The translations under genes were made by a program, and so were the position numbers. A stretch of 64,000 nt of DNA from Pyropia haitanensis (taxonomy: Eukaryota > Rhodophyta > Bangiophyceae > Bangiales > Bangiaceae): NCBI GenBank assembly GCA_008729055.1, contig SDUX01000007.1, positions 1,846,064 to 1,910,063 of the forward strand, in the 5' to 3' direction. The stretch's first letter is position 1, and each line of letters opens with the position of its first letter. Below the pieces are notes generated by a model. It saw only the letters and a program-made list of their open reading frames with translations. It was not told where the DNA came from and searched no databases. Below, one piece after another: positions 32,468-43,199 of this stretch.

Positions 32468-32989
32468 ATGGCAGTCGTTCTGGGTGACACCCCGGCGGCG
32501 GTGCGGACGCCCACCCGTGGTGCCGAACTGGGCGCCATCGCTGCGCTGGAGCAAACCAGCTATGCGCCCGACGAGGCGGCCTCCCCTGCGGCGCTCGCTC
32601 AACGCCTAGCAGTTGCCCCCGAGCTCTTCCTCGCCGCCTATGAAGAGGACACCCAGTCGTTGCTTGGATTTGTCTGCGGCACCCGCTCCTCGCGGCAGCT
32701 GACAGAGGAGAGCATGAGCGGCCACGACCCAGACGGGCCGCTGGTGTGTATCCACTCGGTGGTGGTGCGGGCCGACGCGCGGCGGCGGGGCGTGGCGTCC
32801 GCACTGGTCCGCGAGTACCTGCGTCGCCTACCGACCAAGACAGCCGTAGCGTTGATTGCGCGTGCCCACCACGTGCCCCTGTATGAGAGGGTTGGTTTTG
32901 TAAGCCGGGGGCCATCGCCTGTGGTGCATGGCGCGGGCACGTGGATGGAGATGCAGATGGAGACTGGGGGGCCCGCCAACGCGCCCTGA
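32468..32989 (+). CDS. GNAT acetyltransferase, arylalkylamine/polyamine N-acetyltransferase-like
   Basis: There are 173 residues from ATG 32468. The GNAT core is clear: ALEQTSYAPDEAASPAAL, LLGFVCGTR, then motif A CIHSVVVRADARRRGVASAL, where RRRGVA is the acetyl-CoA pyrophosphate loop. ALIARAHHVPLYERVGFVSR, with the Tyr acid in LYERVGF, and WMEMQ close the domain. This order and the GPSPVVHG segment match non-vertebrate AANAT-like enzymes such as yeast Paa1, which acetylate arylalkylamines and polyamines. No targeting signal is seen, so it is probably cytosolic. A role in melatonin or polyamine acetylation is inference from the family. It converges with the zinc-finger gene 216 bases away. Confidence 0.9.
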   Translation: MAVVLGDTPAAVRTPTRGAELGAIAALEQTSYAPDEAASPAALAQRLAVAPELFLAAYEEDTQSLLGFVCGTRSSRQLTEESMSGHDPDGPLVCIHSVVVRADARRRGVASALVREYLRRLPTKTAVALIARAHHVPLYERVGFVSRGPSPVVHGAGTWMEMQMETGGPANAP

Positions 32990-33205
32990 GTTGTCTACGG
33001 CCGCTGCATGTCCAGGCAAGGCGTGGCGGCGAAACTGACGCGTGTAGTGGCATCGAAGTGCCTGGGCTCGTCTGGCCGGGGGCACGTGGACCGCACGCGA
33101 AGCCAGAGACGAACATTGGCTCTTCCTTCCGTACCTGCCCGCAATACTACGCTATCGTCCGAAGCTCCACAAGAGGCTGGCGTAGGCCCGCGCCCGACCG
33201 CGCAT

Positions 33206-35879
33206 CTAGGCGCCATACATGCCATTCGGCAACTCCTCACTACCTTCCTCGTCCTGGTCATCATCGGCCTCCTTCTTCTCGCTGCCGCCGTCGTCGTCGG
33301 GTCTAGTTAGGTCGTCTTCCTTGTTGTCAGCACAGTCCGCATCGTCACCGTCTTCCACCTCCCATTCGCGTTCCGTCTGCCGCCACCCGCTGTCGCGGAC
33401 CGCCCCTGGGCGCTCTGCCGACGATGGCCAGTCGTCATGACGGCCTCTACCCGGGGTGACGTCCACCGTTGCGACTGCAGTGGAAGTAGCAACGTCTTCT
33501 GCCACGGCCGCCGCCGTCGCTACGACCGCCGCCGCCGCGGCACGGCGCCGCGCCTCGCTGCGCTCGTGCGTGGCCATATGCTTTTTGCTGTCCCCCTTCT
33601 GTCCGAACCGCGCATGACACCCGGGAAAGTCGCAGCCGTACGGCCGCTCCCGCTTGTGCACCAATCGGTCGTGCTTGTTCCTGTTGTGACGGAGGTGAAT
33701 GGGCAGTCGACCAGCCATAGCGATGCATCATAAACGAATGCCCTAAGTGCCGTACAAACGAAAGCGTCAGTGTCTCCGTGTATAGCGTCAGAAAGGACAA
33801 GGACATGCAACGTACGTGAAGTCCGCGCGGGCGGACAGGAAACGCGACCGCAACGAGCATGCAAGCGCAACAGTGTACGTACAGATCGCTGCGACGGCCA
33901 AAGCAGTGCAAGCAAATCTTGCAAGTGTACGGCTTCTCCTTGAGGTGCACGGCGGCCACGTGCTTCTGCTTATGGGCGCGCTGCCGAAAGCGAGCGCCGC
34001 AGCGCTCGCACTCAAACGGTCGCCCGGCCCTCTCGTGTACGTTGCGGACGTGGGACTGCAACTGGCTACGATGAGGAAAGCGCTCGCAGCACTCTTCGCA
34101 CGCGTGCGGTGTAGCCGACTCCTGCTCGAGGCCAAAGCGCACATGAGTAAGACAGCAACAAAGAAGTGGATAAGATGACACGAGAGGTGGAGAACGGTCA
34201 ATGTCAGTGGGCGTGCCGAGGTGACTGGAACTGGTCTGGCGTAATTGTTCACGCGTGGGGGCGTCCAGCGACACCTCCCAGGCCACGCCTGCTGTAGCCT
34301 GCATCCAGTACAGCTGTCGCTGCAGCAAGCTGCTCAGGCTACTCCACAAGTCAGCAAAAGTACGACAAGCATGCAGTAGACAATGGATGGGCCAAGCACT
34401 AAAACGTACCGGATCGAGTGCAGGCTTGTCCGTCGGAAAGATGTGACTGCCTGCGCCAGATGACACTTCCGCTTTGACCGAACTCGTCAACACCGCCTGT
34501 GGGGGTTGATGGGCGCGCTCCCTACCAGCCACCTCCTCCTTGGAGTCGCCGCCTGGTTGACCCGGCTGCCGCAACGGGTCTCGATCAGACGCGGCTTCGG
34601 GAGCTCCCTCAGCACCGCCTTCTGCCGGTGCCTTGGCCGTATCGGCGACGTCGACCCGGTGCGACAAGGGCGTGGCGAGCGGCGGCCGCTGCAAGTCCAC
34701 CAGCGAGAGCGACGTCGAAGACGGCGGCAGCAGCGGCGGCAACCCGCCGTGAAACTCGGTCGGCGGCCCCCGCCCCGCCGTGCGTAGCGCCCGCAGAGGG
34801 GGGTAGAGCAGACCGGCACCGCCAACGCCCCCCGCCGACCGGGGCCACGGCGCAACGCGTGCTACACGTCCCTCTACGGGAACGTACGGCCGTTGCCGCG
34901 GCGTGTCTGGGCAAGCAGGACGAGCCACGTTGGAAAGGGGTGGATTTTCTTGGGGCGGCAGCGGTGGGTGCCACAAAGCCGGCAGCGGCCGCTTGCGGTG
35001 GCTTCCTGGGTCTGGGGCCTCGCTGAGCGGCGCAGAATAACCGGGACCCTGCGAGCAGCGCTCTTTCGCCCTTTCCGACGGCACACGTTGTCCCTCTTGG
35101 GGCGGCTGCTGCTGGTCCGACGGCGCCGGCGCAGGGTGCTGCGACGAATTTTCCTGGTGGCCCCTCCACGGCTCTTCAGTCGACGGGTTGGCCAGGTGGA
35201 CGGGCAGCGAGACCAGCTCGTCGTCCCGGCTGACCAAAGGCCCAGACCATTGGGTCCGCGGCGACCTCTGTGGAGGCCCGCCACCACCAAAACTCCTCAT
35301 CTGCTGCGCTGATACTGGTGGCCACTCGAGTGCACCGCCCGTGGGAGCGGTCTCAAGCCCCTGCCGGCCTCCGGGGGGTAGCCGCAACGGCGGGATGGAG
35401 AGCCGCGCGGCGGAGTCCCCATGGCCTGCCGGTCGAGCATGCCGTCGTGGGGGCGGAGGAGGGTGGCGCTCGCGTTCGTCGCGCTCGCCGCCCACCCCGT
35501 GTCCAGCTTGGCCCCCATCCGTTCTTGACCGACCGGCACCCGGCTCCCGCGTGCCGGAGGGGCGGTGATCGGCAGCTCGCGTCCTCGGCGGCGCGCCCCT
35601 CGCCGGCTGCTCCACCGCACCGCGGGGCTGTGGGGCAACGCCTGCAGCTGCAGACCGACCAGACCCAGCGTGTGCAAGCCGAGCAGCACGCGGCGGATGG
35701 TGGTCCTCGTCGTTACACAGGAGGTATCCAATCGTCAACTTTCGGGAGGACGCTCCCCCTCCGGTCTCGTTAGCTGCGCCCGCCCAGCCCTCCGGCGACG
35801 CCCCCTGAGTGCTGCCGCTCATCGTAAGCAGCGTAGACGCGCCGGCCACAGGTCCAGTGCCGATAAAGGGGGCAAACAT
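33206..35879 (-). CDS. C2H2 zinc-finger protein with four fingers, three exons
   Basis: Exons are up to 35879 through 34410, then 34121-33883 and 33680-33206. Introns are 288 and 202 bases and both start GTACGT. Across them four fingers assemble: CEECCERFPHRSQLQSH, CERCGARFRQRAHKQKH, CKICLHCFGRRSDLNKH (completed by splicing) and CDFPGCHARFGQKGDSKKH, with TGEKP-like linkers (LKEKPY, KRERPY). The long N-terminal part is Pro/Ser/Arg-rich and looks disordered. The C-terminus is strongly acidic (EVEDGDDADC..., DDDQDEEGSEE), typical of a transcriptional activation or chaperone-binding tail. It should bind DNA or RNA in the nucleus. The start is uncertain: ATGs at 35879 and 35822 are both possible, and the frame is open to 35975 where a CysxxxxCys stretch lies, so an upstream exon may exist. 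Confidence 0.78.
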
Positions 35880-38263
35880 CCGCACCACGGTCGCCGTTGC
35901 GCCGGGAACGGGGGTGCCACAAAAGAAGCCGTCGTGGGTAGGTCCCCCACACTTACGCAGCTTGCAAGGATACACGACTCACACAGCAGAAAGAAGGCAA
36001 AGGCGCACGCGATAACAAGCGTGCGTCGATGCGCGCAGGGCCACGAACAAGTCTTCCCCCGCCGTTCGACACGCGCTGCGGGGGCGCCCGCGCGGGTCGG
36101 CTCCGTGCGTGGCGTAGGCGAGGTGTAGGACAGTGTGGACGACGTCGAACGCCGCAGTTGGTGAGCACGCTGAGTGGGCGGAGGTCCCTCATCCGCTCCC
36201 GGCCGGCGCACGCGCGGGAGAGAGACGACCCGCGTCCACGTCAGCCTGACGCGGGGAAACGCGATCACGCCCGTCGTGGGACGCCCATTGACGCTGCCTC
36301 CCCCGCCCCCCCCTTCCGTGACGCCCGCCTGTTGTGGAAGGGGGCCACCGCGCAAACGCGCTGTGGTGCGGAGCAGGCGTCGGGACGCGCGGGAGGTGCC
36401 GTCGTCGACCCCCCTCCCCCCCTCACTTTTGGCCACCCAAGCCCCAGGCAGTACGCGGCCGGAGGACACGTGCCCGAGCGTGAACGGGGGTGGCCCACTG
36501 GGCGGCCGCGCTACACCTGGCTCCTCCGCGTCTCGGGCGCGGGCCGGGTGTGCCGGCGGAGGGTGGCTGGCCCACCAGCGACCCCCAGGCGCTGTGCCGC
36601 CGGCGCGCTCAGGCGACCCGCCCGGTCTCGCCGAGGCGACTCTTGTTTCTTCTTTCTGCACCTCAACCAATCGTGCTCTCTGGCTACACAGAGTGCCGTT
36701 TGATCGCGGCGGCCCGCCCCGCCAGCCAGGTCCACCGGTCCGACACTGCGAGAAGGGCGGGGCAGGTGTTAGCGAGACGCAAGTCTTGGGAGGGCCTGTC
36801 TCGCCATCTCCGTGGCACTGGCCGCGCGTGACTTGCCGAGCCACTCATTTCCCGGCCCCTGTGGTGCACAGCAGAGCACACGCATCACCGGCTGGCGTTG
36901 AAGGACCGCCGCCCGCGCGGGGCAGCACGGAGGGAGGGGAGGCGGCGTCGACTTCGTGCGGTGCTGGTGGCGACCGCTCGAACGACGGGAACGGGGCAGT
37001 GCCAGACAAAATTTCGGACAATTGAAGGCACTAGTGTTGTCCGGCATTCGGTCGTGGTATCTGTGGGCGACGTCCGACCCGCATCACGATCACCCCGTCG
37101 GGCCATTGGTTACAGCGGTGGGCGTCGCGGCGCCTCTGGTGGACAGTTGAGTGCGTCTCCACCGCACGTGGCGCCACTGTCTCTTCCGCTCTGCTGAACG
37201 CGACGTCGCGAGGGACTCGGGCGGGGCGGCGTGAAGTAGGAAGGTAGAGCGCCCCGTCCGAGGGAGCGCGACCAATTGGGGTGTACGTTGGGCACCTCAA
37301 TGCACGTGGGGTCCTGTGGAGGGGGGGGGCTCCTCTGACGTGAGAAGTTCCACACACAACACCCGTGCCTGTTGGGCCGTCGATCATCCCCGCGGAGGGT
37401 TAAGTTTGGCTCAGCGAGTGGCCCCGGCCCCTCCAGACATCACATCAAGCCATCGCGACGAGATTCCACAGAATCGGCGAGTGTCGCCGAGGACTGTTGC
37501 GGGCCCCGCGCTCGGCCGAGGTCCGCTATTGGACGCCCTTTTTTTCCTTTTTGCAGCGACGCAGTGCGTGGCCGTACTGTGTGGTTGGTCTTACAGACTC
37601 ATGGGGACAGCACCGCCTGGCGTGCGCTGACCATAATAGAATGGGGTGTTCCAGTCACGCCGCGCTTGCCCTGATTGCAACCTATCATGTGACGCAGACT
37701 GTCCGTGCCGTGCAACAGCAGCCTCAAAAAGCTGTCTGGCCTAGCAGGTCAACCTACCGCGATCGAATCTTGGCACAGTGCTACTGACGTTCTCACTACC
37801 TGACACGTGCGACGTGAGCGCGGGTCCTGTGGACGCACGCGCGCACTCGCTGGCGGCTTGATTCCTGACCGGCGGCTTGCGCTGTGCGGGTCGAGCCGCA
37901 CGACGAAGGTCCCGATTCCTGCCAGGAAGCGCATCGGCGGGATCTCATGGGGAACAGCTGCAGCTGTCCAGTAATTCTTTGCTCCGCGTTGTTTGTTTTT
38001 TATTTAGCCTTACTATCAAATCTTGTCCTTCGCGCGCGCGTGAGTCGGAATCAATTGATGCAATTGTGCAGCACTCGTCCGCGGACACACGAGCCAAGTG
38101 GCACGGACCACCAGCGTCTTGCGTTCCTGCCCTTCGTCGTGCTGTCGTCGTCAGTCGTCCGCGCTCTGTCGGTCTCCGACGTGCCTGTAGCACAACCCCT
38201 GTTCCACGTCGTCCGCTTGCTCCACGTCGTCCACTTGTTCATTTTGGGAATGTGCACCCCGAC
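35880..38263. other. Long region without a convincing gene
   Basis: Of these 2,384 bases, the part to about 36850 is GC-rich with several open frames but no recognisable protein. A candidate 5' splice site on the minus strand (GTAAGT at about 35954) hints that the zinc-finger gene may have an upstream exon here. The stretch 37540-38060 is AT-richer and could hold the promoter of the small coiled-coil gene. Confidence 0.35.
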
Positions 38264-38904
38264 ATGCGTCGCTCAACGCAGGCGCAGCGTCACGCGTTGC
38301 CCCTGTCCAGCTCTTCGTGGCATCCCGCGCCCCCCCCTCTTCCTTTGACACCTCCCTGGGCCTCATCGCCGCCCATTTTGGCGCGGCCGCCATCCGCGAC
38401 GGGGTGGCGGCGCTCCGCTGCGTCGACGCGGAGGTGGCCGCCCTCCGCGACCGCCGCGCGGCGCTCCTCGCCGACGGCTGCCGTATCGACGAGGCGGTCG
38501 CGGGGGTGGGCGCCAAGCTGCCGGCGGTGGAGGCTCGGATGCGGCGGCTTGCGGTGGAGAGCCGCCATTTTGAGACACTTGCCGCGGCGGAGGTGGCGGC
38601 GGACGGTCATGGGTGCGCCAAGCGGAGAGTGCCTCGACTGGAATGTGGGGCATGCTGCGCGGACGGGGCGGGTCTAGCTAGGAGGAGCGGAACCCTACTC
38701 CAACGGAACCAAACCGGTTTTTTCGTACCGTGTAGCCGCGTCACGCCAGGCAGCCGCCAGGCCCGCCCGCCCACCGGCGGGCTGCCGCGCCCCGCTGCCG
38801 CATCCCGTGCGCCGCGGCTGCCCGTGAATGACTGCCGCAGCCGCCGGAGCGCCGCGAGGCTCAGCCGTGGCGGCACGCGACCCTGCCGGGGCGGGTCACA
38901 CTGA
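38264..38904 (+). CDS. Possible small coiled-coil protein
   Basis: The ATG at 38264 opens MRRSTQAQRHALPL, which is out of frame with the good coding stretch that follows. One added base in the C8 run 38330-38337 joins it to SSFDTSLGLIAAHFG and a heptad-rich segment (VDAEVAALRDRRAALLADG, VGAKLPAVEARMRRLAVES). Codon use in 38340-38610 is strongly G/C-ending like the confirmed genes. After about 38610 the composition changes, so the real C-terminus may lie there, perhaps through a missed intron; the in-frame stop is at 38902-38904. It may be a small subunit of a coiled-coil complex. No family is recognised. Confidence 0.4.
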
Positions 38905-38985
38905 GGCGGGCTGACGCCACCCCGCAAACAGAGTAGGGGCAGCGGCGGAGGGCTGCAGCACCTCACGGGTCAGGGGCGGTGCCGC

Positions 38986-40320
38986 TCAGGCGCGGCGGCC
39001 CCCCCCCCCCCCCCTCCTCGGCTCCACAAACCCGCACGCCACCAGCGCGGCGTCCATGGCGGCCACGTACGACCGTACCGCGGCGGGGGTGACCATGTTG
39101 CCCACCACGCCGAGGCGGCCGCCCGGCACGTAGTACCCCCCATGGACGAGCCCCCCCTGCCCCCCCCCGCCCCCCGTCAGGCCCCGCTGCAGCAGGTCGG
39201 CCAGCTCCTCCCCCACCACCGCCGGCTCCCGCCCGCCCACCGCGGACCGCAGCCGGCGCGGCAGCGCGCGCAGCACCGCCCGCACCGGCGCCGGGAAGAG
39301 GCCCGACGCGACCACCCCCGGGTGCACCGCCACGGCCACGCCGGCACCCCCCCCGCCGCGCCCACCGCCGCCACCGGCGGCCGACGCTGCGGCCGCGGCG
39401 CGGACGGCGAGCAGGTTGGCGAGCTTGGCATCCGCGTACGGGAAGTACCCCACCGCCGCCCGCACCGCGCCCGCCACCCCGCCGGGCGGCGCGCCGCCGC
39501 CGAGCGCCCGCAGCAGCGACGGCAGGTGCGCCTGCCGGTGCGCGCGGGAGGAGAGGTTGATGACCAGCGGCGGCGGCGACGAGCCGCCGCCGCCCACTAC
39601 CGCGGCGGTGAGCGCGGCAACGCCAACGGCGTTGACGACCAGCGCGGGGGGCGGCCGGCCCGCCGCGCCGCCGCCGCCGCCGCCGCCGCCCGTCCCGCCG
39701 TCCATTGGCCGCCGCGTCAGCGCGCGCCACAGCGCGCTGAGCGACACGCCGGCCAGGTTGCCCGTCGCGGCGGCGTTTAGCAGCGCCGCCGGCCGGGCGG
39801 CGGGCGGCGAGGCGGCGGCCGCAAACGCGGCGACCGACGCGGGGCAGCCGAGGTCGAGCGGGTGCGACCGCACCGACGCGGCGGGCACCGCCGCAAGGAC
39901 CTAGGGAAGGGGGGGGGGGGGGGGGAGGGAGTGGCACGAAACGGGACGGGTGGGCGGGGGTGCCGCGGCGGCGCGGCCTGTGCCACTCTCATTGGTTGGT
40001 CAGCGTCGGGGTCCCCGGCGGGCACGCCGTCGCCACGGCCGCGGCGCGCGTCCGCTCCATCCCCGCCCCCGCGCCCCCCCTCCCAGCAGCCTATTCGTTA
40101 CCCTCCCCCTCCCTCGCCCCTGTCCCCCCCCCCCCAAAACTTACCGCCCGCACCGTCGCGGCGCCCGCGTCGGGCCGCCGACACCCGAGCACGACCGCCG
40201 CGCCGCGGCGTGCCACCGCCACCGCCGTCGCCGCCGCAATGGTGCCGTTGCCGCCCGTGATGAGGATAAGGCGGCCGGCCAGGGGGAGGGGGACGGGGGA
40301 GGGAGCGGGGGGGGGGGCAT
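38986..40320 (-). CDS. Short-chain dehydrogenase/reductase, two exons
   Basis: Exon 1 runs from ATG 40320 to 40145, exon 2 from 39900 to the TGA at 38986-38988. The 244-base intron starts GTAAGT and ends TAG. Exon 1 has the Rossmann start LAGRLILITGGNGTIAAATA and a basic patch LGCRRPDA. Exon 2 continues HPLDL, LLNAAATGN, LVINLSSRAH (catalytic Ser) and YFPYADAKLANLL (catalytic Tyr and Lys). VHPGVVASGLF follows. This is a classical NAD(P)H-dependent SDR of the retinol dehydrogenase/TIC32-like type; the substrate cannot be told. The glycine motif ends in Ala instead of the usual last Gly. The ATG joins the frame only if the G11 run 40307-40317 gains one base. Gly-rich insertions lie between the core strands. 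Confidence 0.85.
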
Positions 40321-40704
40321 CGTGCCCGTGGGGTGCCGGGGGGGGGGCGGACTGAGCGTGGGAACAGAGGGGGGGCAGGTGGTGCAGGGATGGGCGGCGG
40401 GACCGAGGCGCCCTGTGGGGCACCACCCCCTCGCGTCAAGCAGGCCGCGCCCAACGATGGCTGGCACCTCGTCCGGGCCAAATTCGTCTCTGCCAGCGGC
40501 GTCTGACCCCACCGCCCGCGCATTGCCCACTCACCCCCTCCTCCCCCCGCCGCTCCGGCAGTTATGACGGTGCCGTGGCAGGCGGCTCGGCCAGAGCCCT
40601 CACAAAGGCGCCACCCCGCCCCACTTCTGTTTTTGTTGTTGTCTTCTTTGTTCATGTTGAGACGACCCCCACCCGCCACCCACCACTCCCCAACCCCCCC
40701 CCCG
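40321..40704. other. Short intergenic region
   Basis: These 384 bases lie between the SDR start and the glycosylase stop on the same strand. A small T-rich patch (40625-40655) may be part of the glycosylase 3' end. Nothing else is seen. Confidence 0.4.
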
Positions 40705-41636
40705 TTAGCCGTCCACGCCGCCCCCCCCTCCGCCCGCCCGCCACGCCTGCACCGCCGCCTCGGCGGCGGCCCAGCAGTGGCACTCGCGGTCGTGGTCATT
40801 CACCACGCCCACCGCCTGCATATACGCGTAAGCGGTGGTGGGCCCGAAAAAACGAAAGCCCCGCCGCTTGAGGTCCGCCGCCAGCCGCGCGCTGTCGGCC
40901 GTTGACGCGGGCGCCTGCACGCCCGTCGCGGCCGAGATGACCGCCGCCGCCGGCGGCGGCGGCGGCGCGGCGGGCCCGCAGAAAAACGCGTGGAGGTACG
41001 CGTCAAACGAGCCGTACTCGTCGGCGAGCGCCGCGAACGCGCGCGCGTTGGCCACCGTCGACGCGACCTTGCCCGCGTGCCGCACAATGGTCGGCGGCCC
41101 CGCGACGAGCGCCGCCTCGTCGGCGGGCGTCATGGCCGCGACGGCGGCCGGGTCAAAGCCCGCAAATGCGGCGCGGTAGCCGCCGCGCTTGGCCAGGATG
41201 GTCGCCCACGAGAGGCCCGCCTGGGCGCCCTCGAGGGTGATCATCTCAAAGTGGTGGCGGTCCACCGCGGCGGCCGCCGACACGCCGGGGGGGGGGGGGG
41301 GAGCGTCGCCCGGGGGGGGCGGCCCCACTCGGCGTCGTGGTACGCCACGTCCGCGGGCTTGGCCCCCGCCACCCACCGGCACCGGCGGAGGCCGTCGTCG
41401 ACGGCGGCGGCGGCGACGGCGGCGGCGGCGGCGGCGGCGGTGGCAGCAGTGGCGGCGGCCGGCGCGGCGGCCGACGCACCACCGGGGGCGGCGGCCGCGG
41501 CCGCGGCGGCGGCACGCGCGCCGCGCGCGCGGCGCTTGGGCGGTGGCGGGCTGCCGCCGGCAGCGGGCGGCGGCGGCGTCGCCGCGGCCGCCGTCGCCGC
41601 GGCCGCCACCCGCCGGGATGCCCGCCGGGGGGGCAT
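40705..41636 (-). CDS. TAG: DNA-3-methyladenine glycosylase I (TAG family)
   Basis: The ATG at 41636 gives about 310 residues. An Ala-rich N-terminus with a basic PPPPKRRARGARA patch, perhaps a nuclear or organelle signal, precedes the TAG domain. The zinc and base-binding blocks are RRCRWVAGAKPADVAYHDAE, HHFEMITLEGAQAGLSW, ILAKRGGYRAAFAGFDP, KVASTVANARAF, GSFDAYLHAFF, LKRRGFRFFGPTTAYAYMQA and NDHDRECHC. The two Cys and two His zinc ligands of the bacterial enzyme are all present. The enzyme removes 3-methyladenine from alkylated DNA and starts base-excision repair. The frame breaks at the G8 run 41312-41319, within the segment after EWGRP; one added base restores the link to PPGDAPPPPP and the core. 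TAG is common in bacteria and plants. Confidence 0.92.
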
Positions 41637-42812
41637 GGCGAGCGCCGGGCGGGCCGTCCCCCACCGGCGGGCGGGGTGATCTACGGCGCGGCGAGCGCGC
41701 GCCACGATGGCATGGGCAAACGCCGGGGGGGAGGCGACCATGGCCACCGCGGTCGGGCCGCGGGTGGAGACAGCGCAACAAGGGGGAGGGCGGCCGGCCG
41801 CGCGGGGGGGGCGGCGGACTGCGGCGGGCAGGGGGCGGCGCGCAGCGACCTGGGAGGACGGCTCTGATAAACAGGGGCGGGGGTGGACGGGGCGGGGGGG
41901 TGGGGTGTGTGGCGGGCCCGCCGCTGTCTCCGTCGACGGAGCGGGTGGGTGGTGGGTGTTTGTCTCGTCCACGGTTGACGATCTTGTAGGCAGCACTCGC
42001 ACCAGGTGCACGGACGCCAGACAGGGTGCGGCGCGTACCTGGTAGAGGTTTTCGGGGGCGCGAAGTTGGGATGCGTAGCGACTTGCCCCCCATCTGGATG
42101 CATGCACGCATCCGACAAAGACGTGCGCACTTGCTCCTCGGCCGGAAGTGGGTACTTCTTTCTGAGAATCCTTCTCGCAAAGCGGAACCAAACGTGTCGG
42201 GTGCATCGGAATCGAATCAGAAATCCCGAGTCCGCTGCAATTACATCACCCCCGCTGCGCACTACAGTCCAACACAGGGCGTGACCACAGGATGCGCCTC
42301 CACCCACAGCAAGCGTCGGCCTGGACCCAAATCTCTCACCAGGTGTGGTTGGTGCGGGCCGATGCGCAACGGCACCTTCGCCCCCGTTGCATGTGATCGG
42401 CATCGACGCGGGATGGCCGCCCGCGGCGGCGGCGGCGGCGGCGGCGGGGTCAGCCGCGGAAATGGCATTGCCTGGGGCGTCTGGGCAGGTCGCCCTTGCA
42501 GCCGCGACACGCGGTCGGGCAGGCGATGGCGGTGAGGCGGCGGCAGCTGCCAAGCAGAGGAGGCAGGCGGGCGCCAGCGTCGCAACGTCCCTGCGTCGGT
42601 CTCTTTAAGAAGACGAGTGCCCCACCACCTCCCGCCATCCGTTCGTGCCGTCACAGTCATCTCTCAGCATCCCAGCAGCAGCACTTCCCCTCCCTTCTCT
42701 TCCCTCACTCCCACTCACGCACACCCTGTCCACAGCCGCAATCTTGGTACCACTCTCCCCTCTCCCTCTTGTTTTCCTTCCTCCCCCCCCGGCTCCCCTC
42801 TCCTTTGCCGCC
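41637..42812. promoter_or_regulatory. Divergent intergenic region (TAG / one-helix protein)
   Basis: These 1,176 bases lie between divergent genes. A less GC-rich stretch at 42130-42340 and a pyrimidine-rich leader (42650-42810) just before the one-helix ATG stand out. No tRNA or other RNA could be made out. It probably contains the promoter of a light-responsive gene, but no motif supports that. Confidence 0.35.
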
Positions 42813-43199
42813 ATGGCCTTTGTCGCCCCCTCCCTCACGGGCCTCCGCCCCGCGCACGTGGCCACCCGGTCCGCCACCTCCCCCTTTTTCGCGCCCACCC
42901 CCCCGGTCGCCGCCCGCGGCGGCCGCCGCGCGCCCGTGGCGGTGCGGATGATGGCCTCCCCCGGCGGGGGCGGCCCGCCGCCGGCCAAGCGCAAGTTTGG
43001 CAAGGTCGCCGAGGCGTCGGCGGCCAAGGTCGCGTCCGCCGCGACGGGCACGTTTGGCTGGGTCCCCGCCGCGGAGCGGCTCAACGGCCGCGCCGCGATG
43101 TTTGGCTTCCTCCTCGGCCTGACGACGGAGGTGCTGTCGGGCCACAGCATCTACACGCAGGTGCGGGTGCTGGAGCAGGTGAACAAGTGGCTGTTTTGA
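42813..43199 (+). CDS. Plastid one-helix protein (Hlip/OHP type, chlorophyll a/b-binding-like)
   Basis: There are 128 residues from ATG 42813 (GCCGCCATGG). Residues 1-45 are a plastid transit peptide: MAFVAPSLTG, Phe near the start as in red-algal plastids, then Ser/Pro/Arg-rich, with a likely cut near VAVRMMAS. The mature part has a single helix, AERLNGRAAMFGFLLGLTTE. Its Glu88, Asn91 and Arg93 match the ExxNxR chlorophyll-binding signature of Hlips, ELIPs and light-harvesting proteins. One-helix proteins bind chlorophyll and carotenoid in the thylakoid and protect or deliver pigments during photosystem assembly and high light. In this window it is the clearest sign of a photosynthetic host. 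High-light induction is known for the family, not shown here. Confidence 0.92.
   Translation: MAFVAPSLTGLRPAHVATRSATSPFFAPTPPVAARGGRRAPVAVRMMASPGGGGPPPAKRKFGKVAEASAAKVASAATGTFGWVPAAERLNGRAAMFGFLLGLTTEVLSGHSIYTQVRVLEQVNKWLF

Noticed and set aside
35819..36844. A separate minus-strand gene of about 340 codons upstream of the zinc-finger protein
   Set aside because: It begins with GTG, has no recognisable domain, and its composition matches random GC-rich DNA. A donor-like GTAAGT inside it could belong to an upstream exon of the zinc-finger gene, but I could not complete such a model.
38317..38904. Starting the small coiled-coil gene at a GTG codon
   Set aside because: Eukaryotic initiation at GTG is unlikely; the ATG at 38264 with one base added in the C8 run is the more consistent model.
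42130..42340. A tRNA or other small structured RNA
   Set aside because: The stretch is less GC-rich, but no cloverleaf with a T-loop GGTTCRA and matching acceptor stem could be made out.
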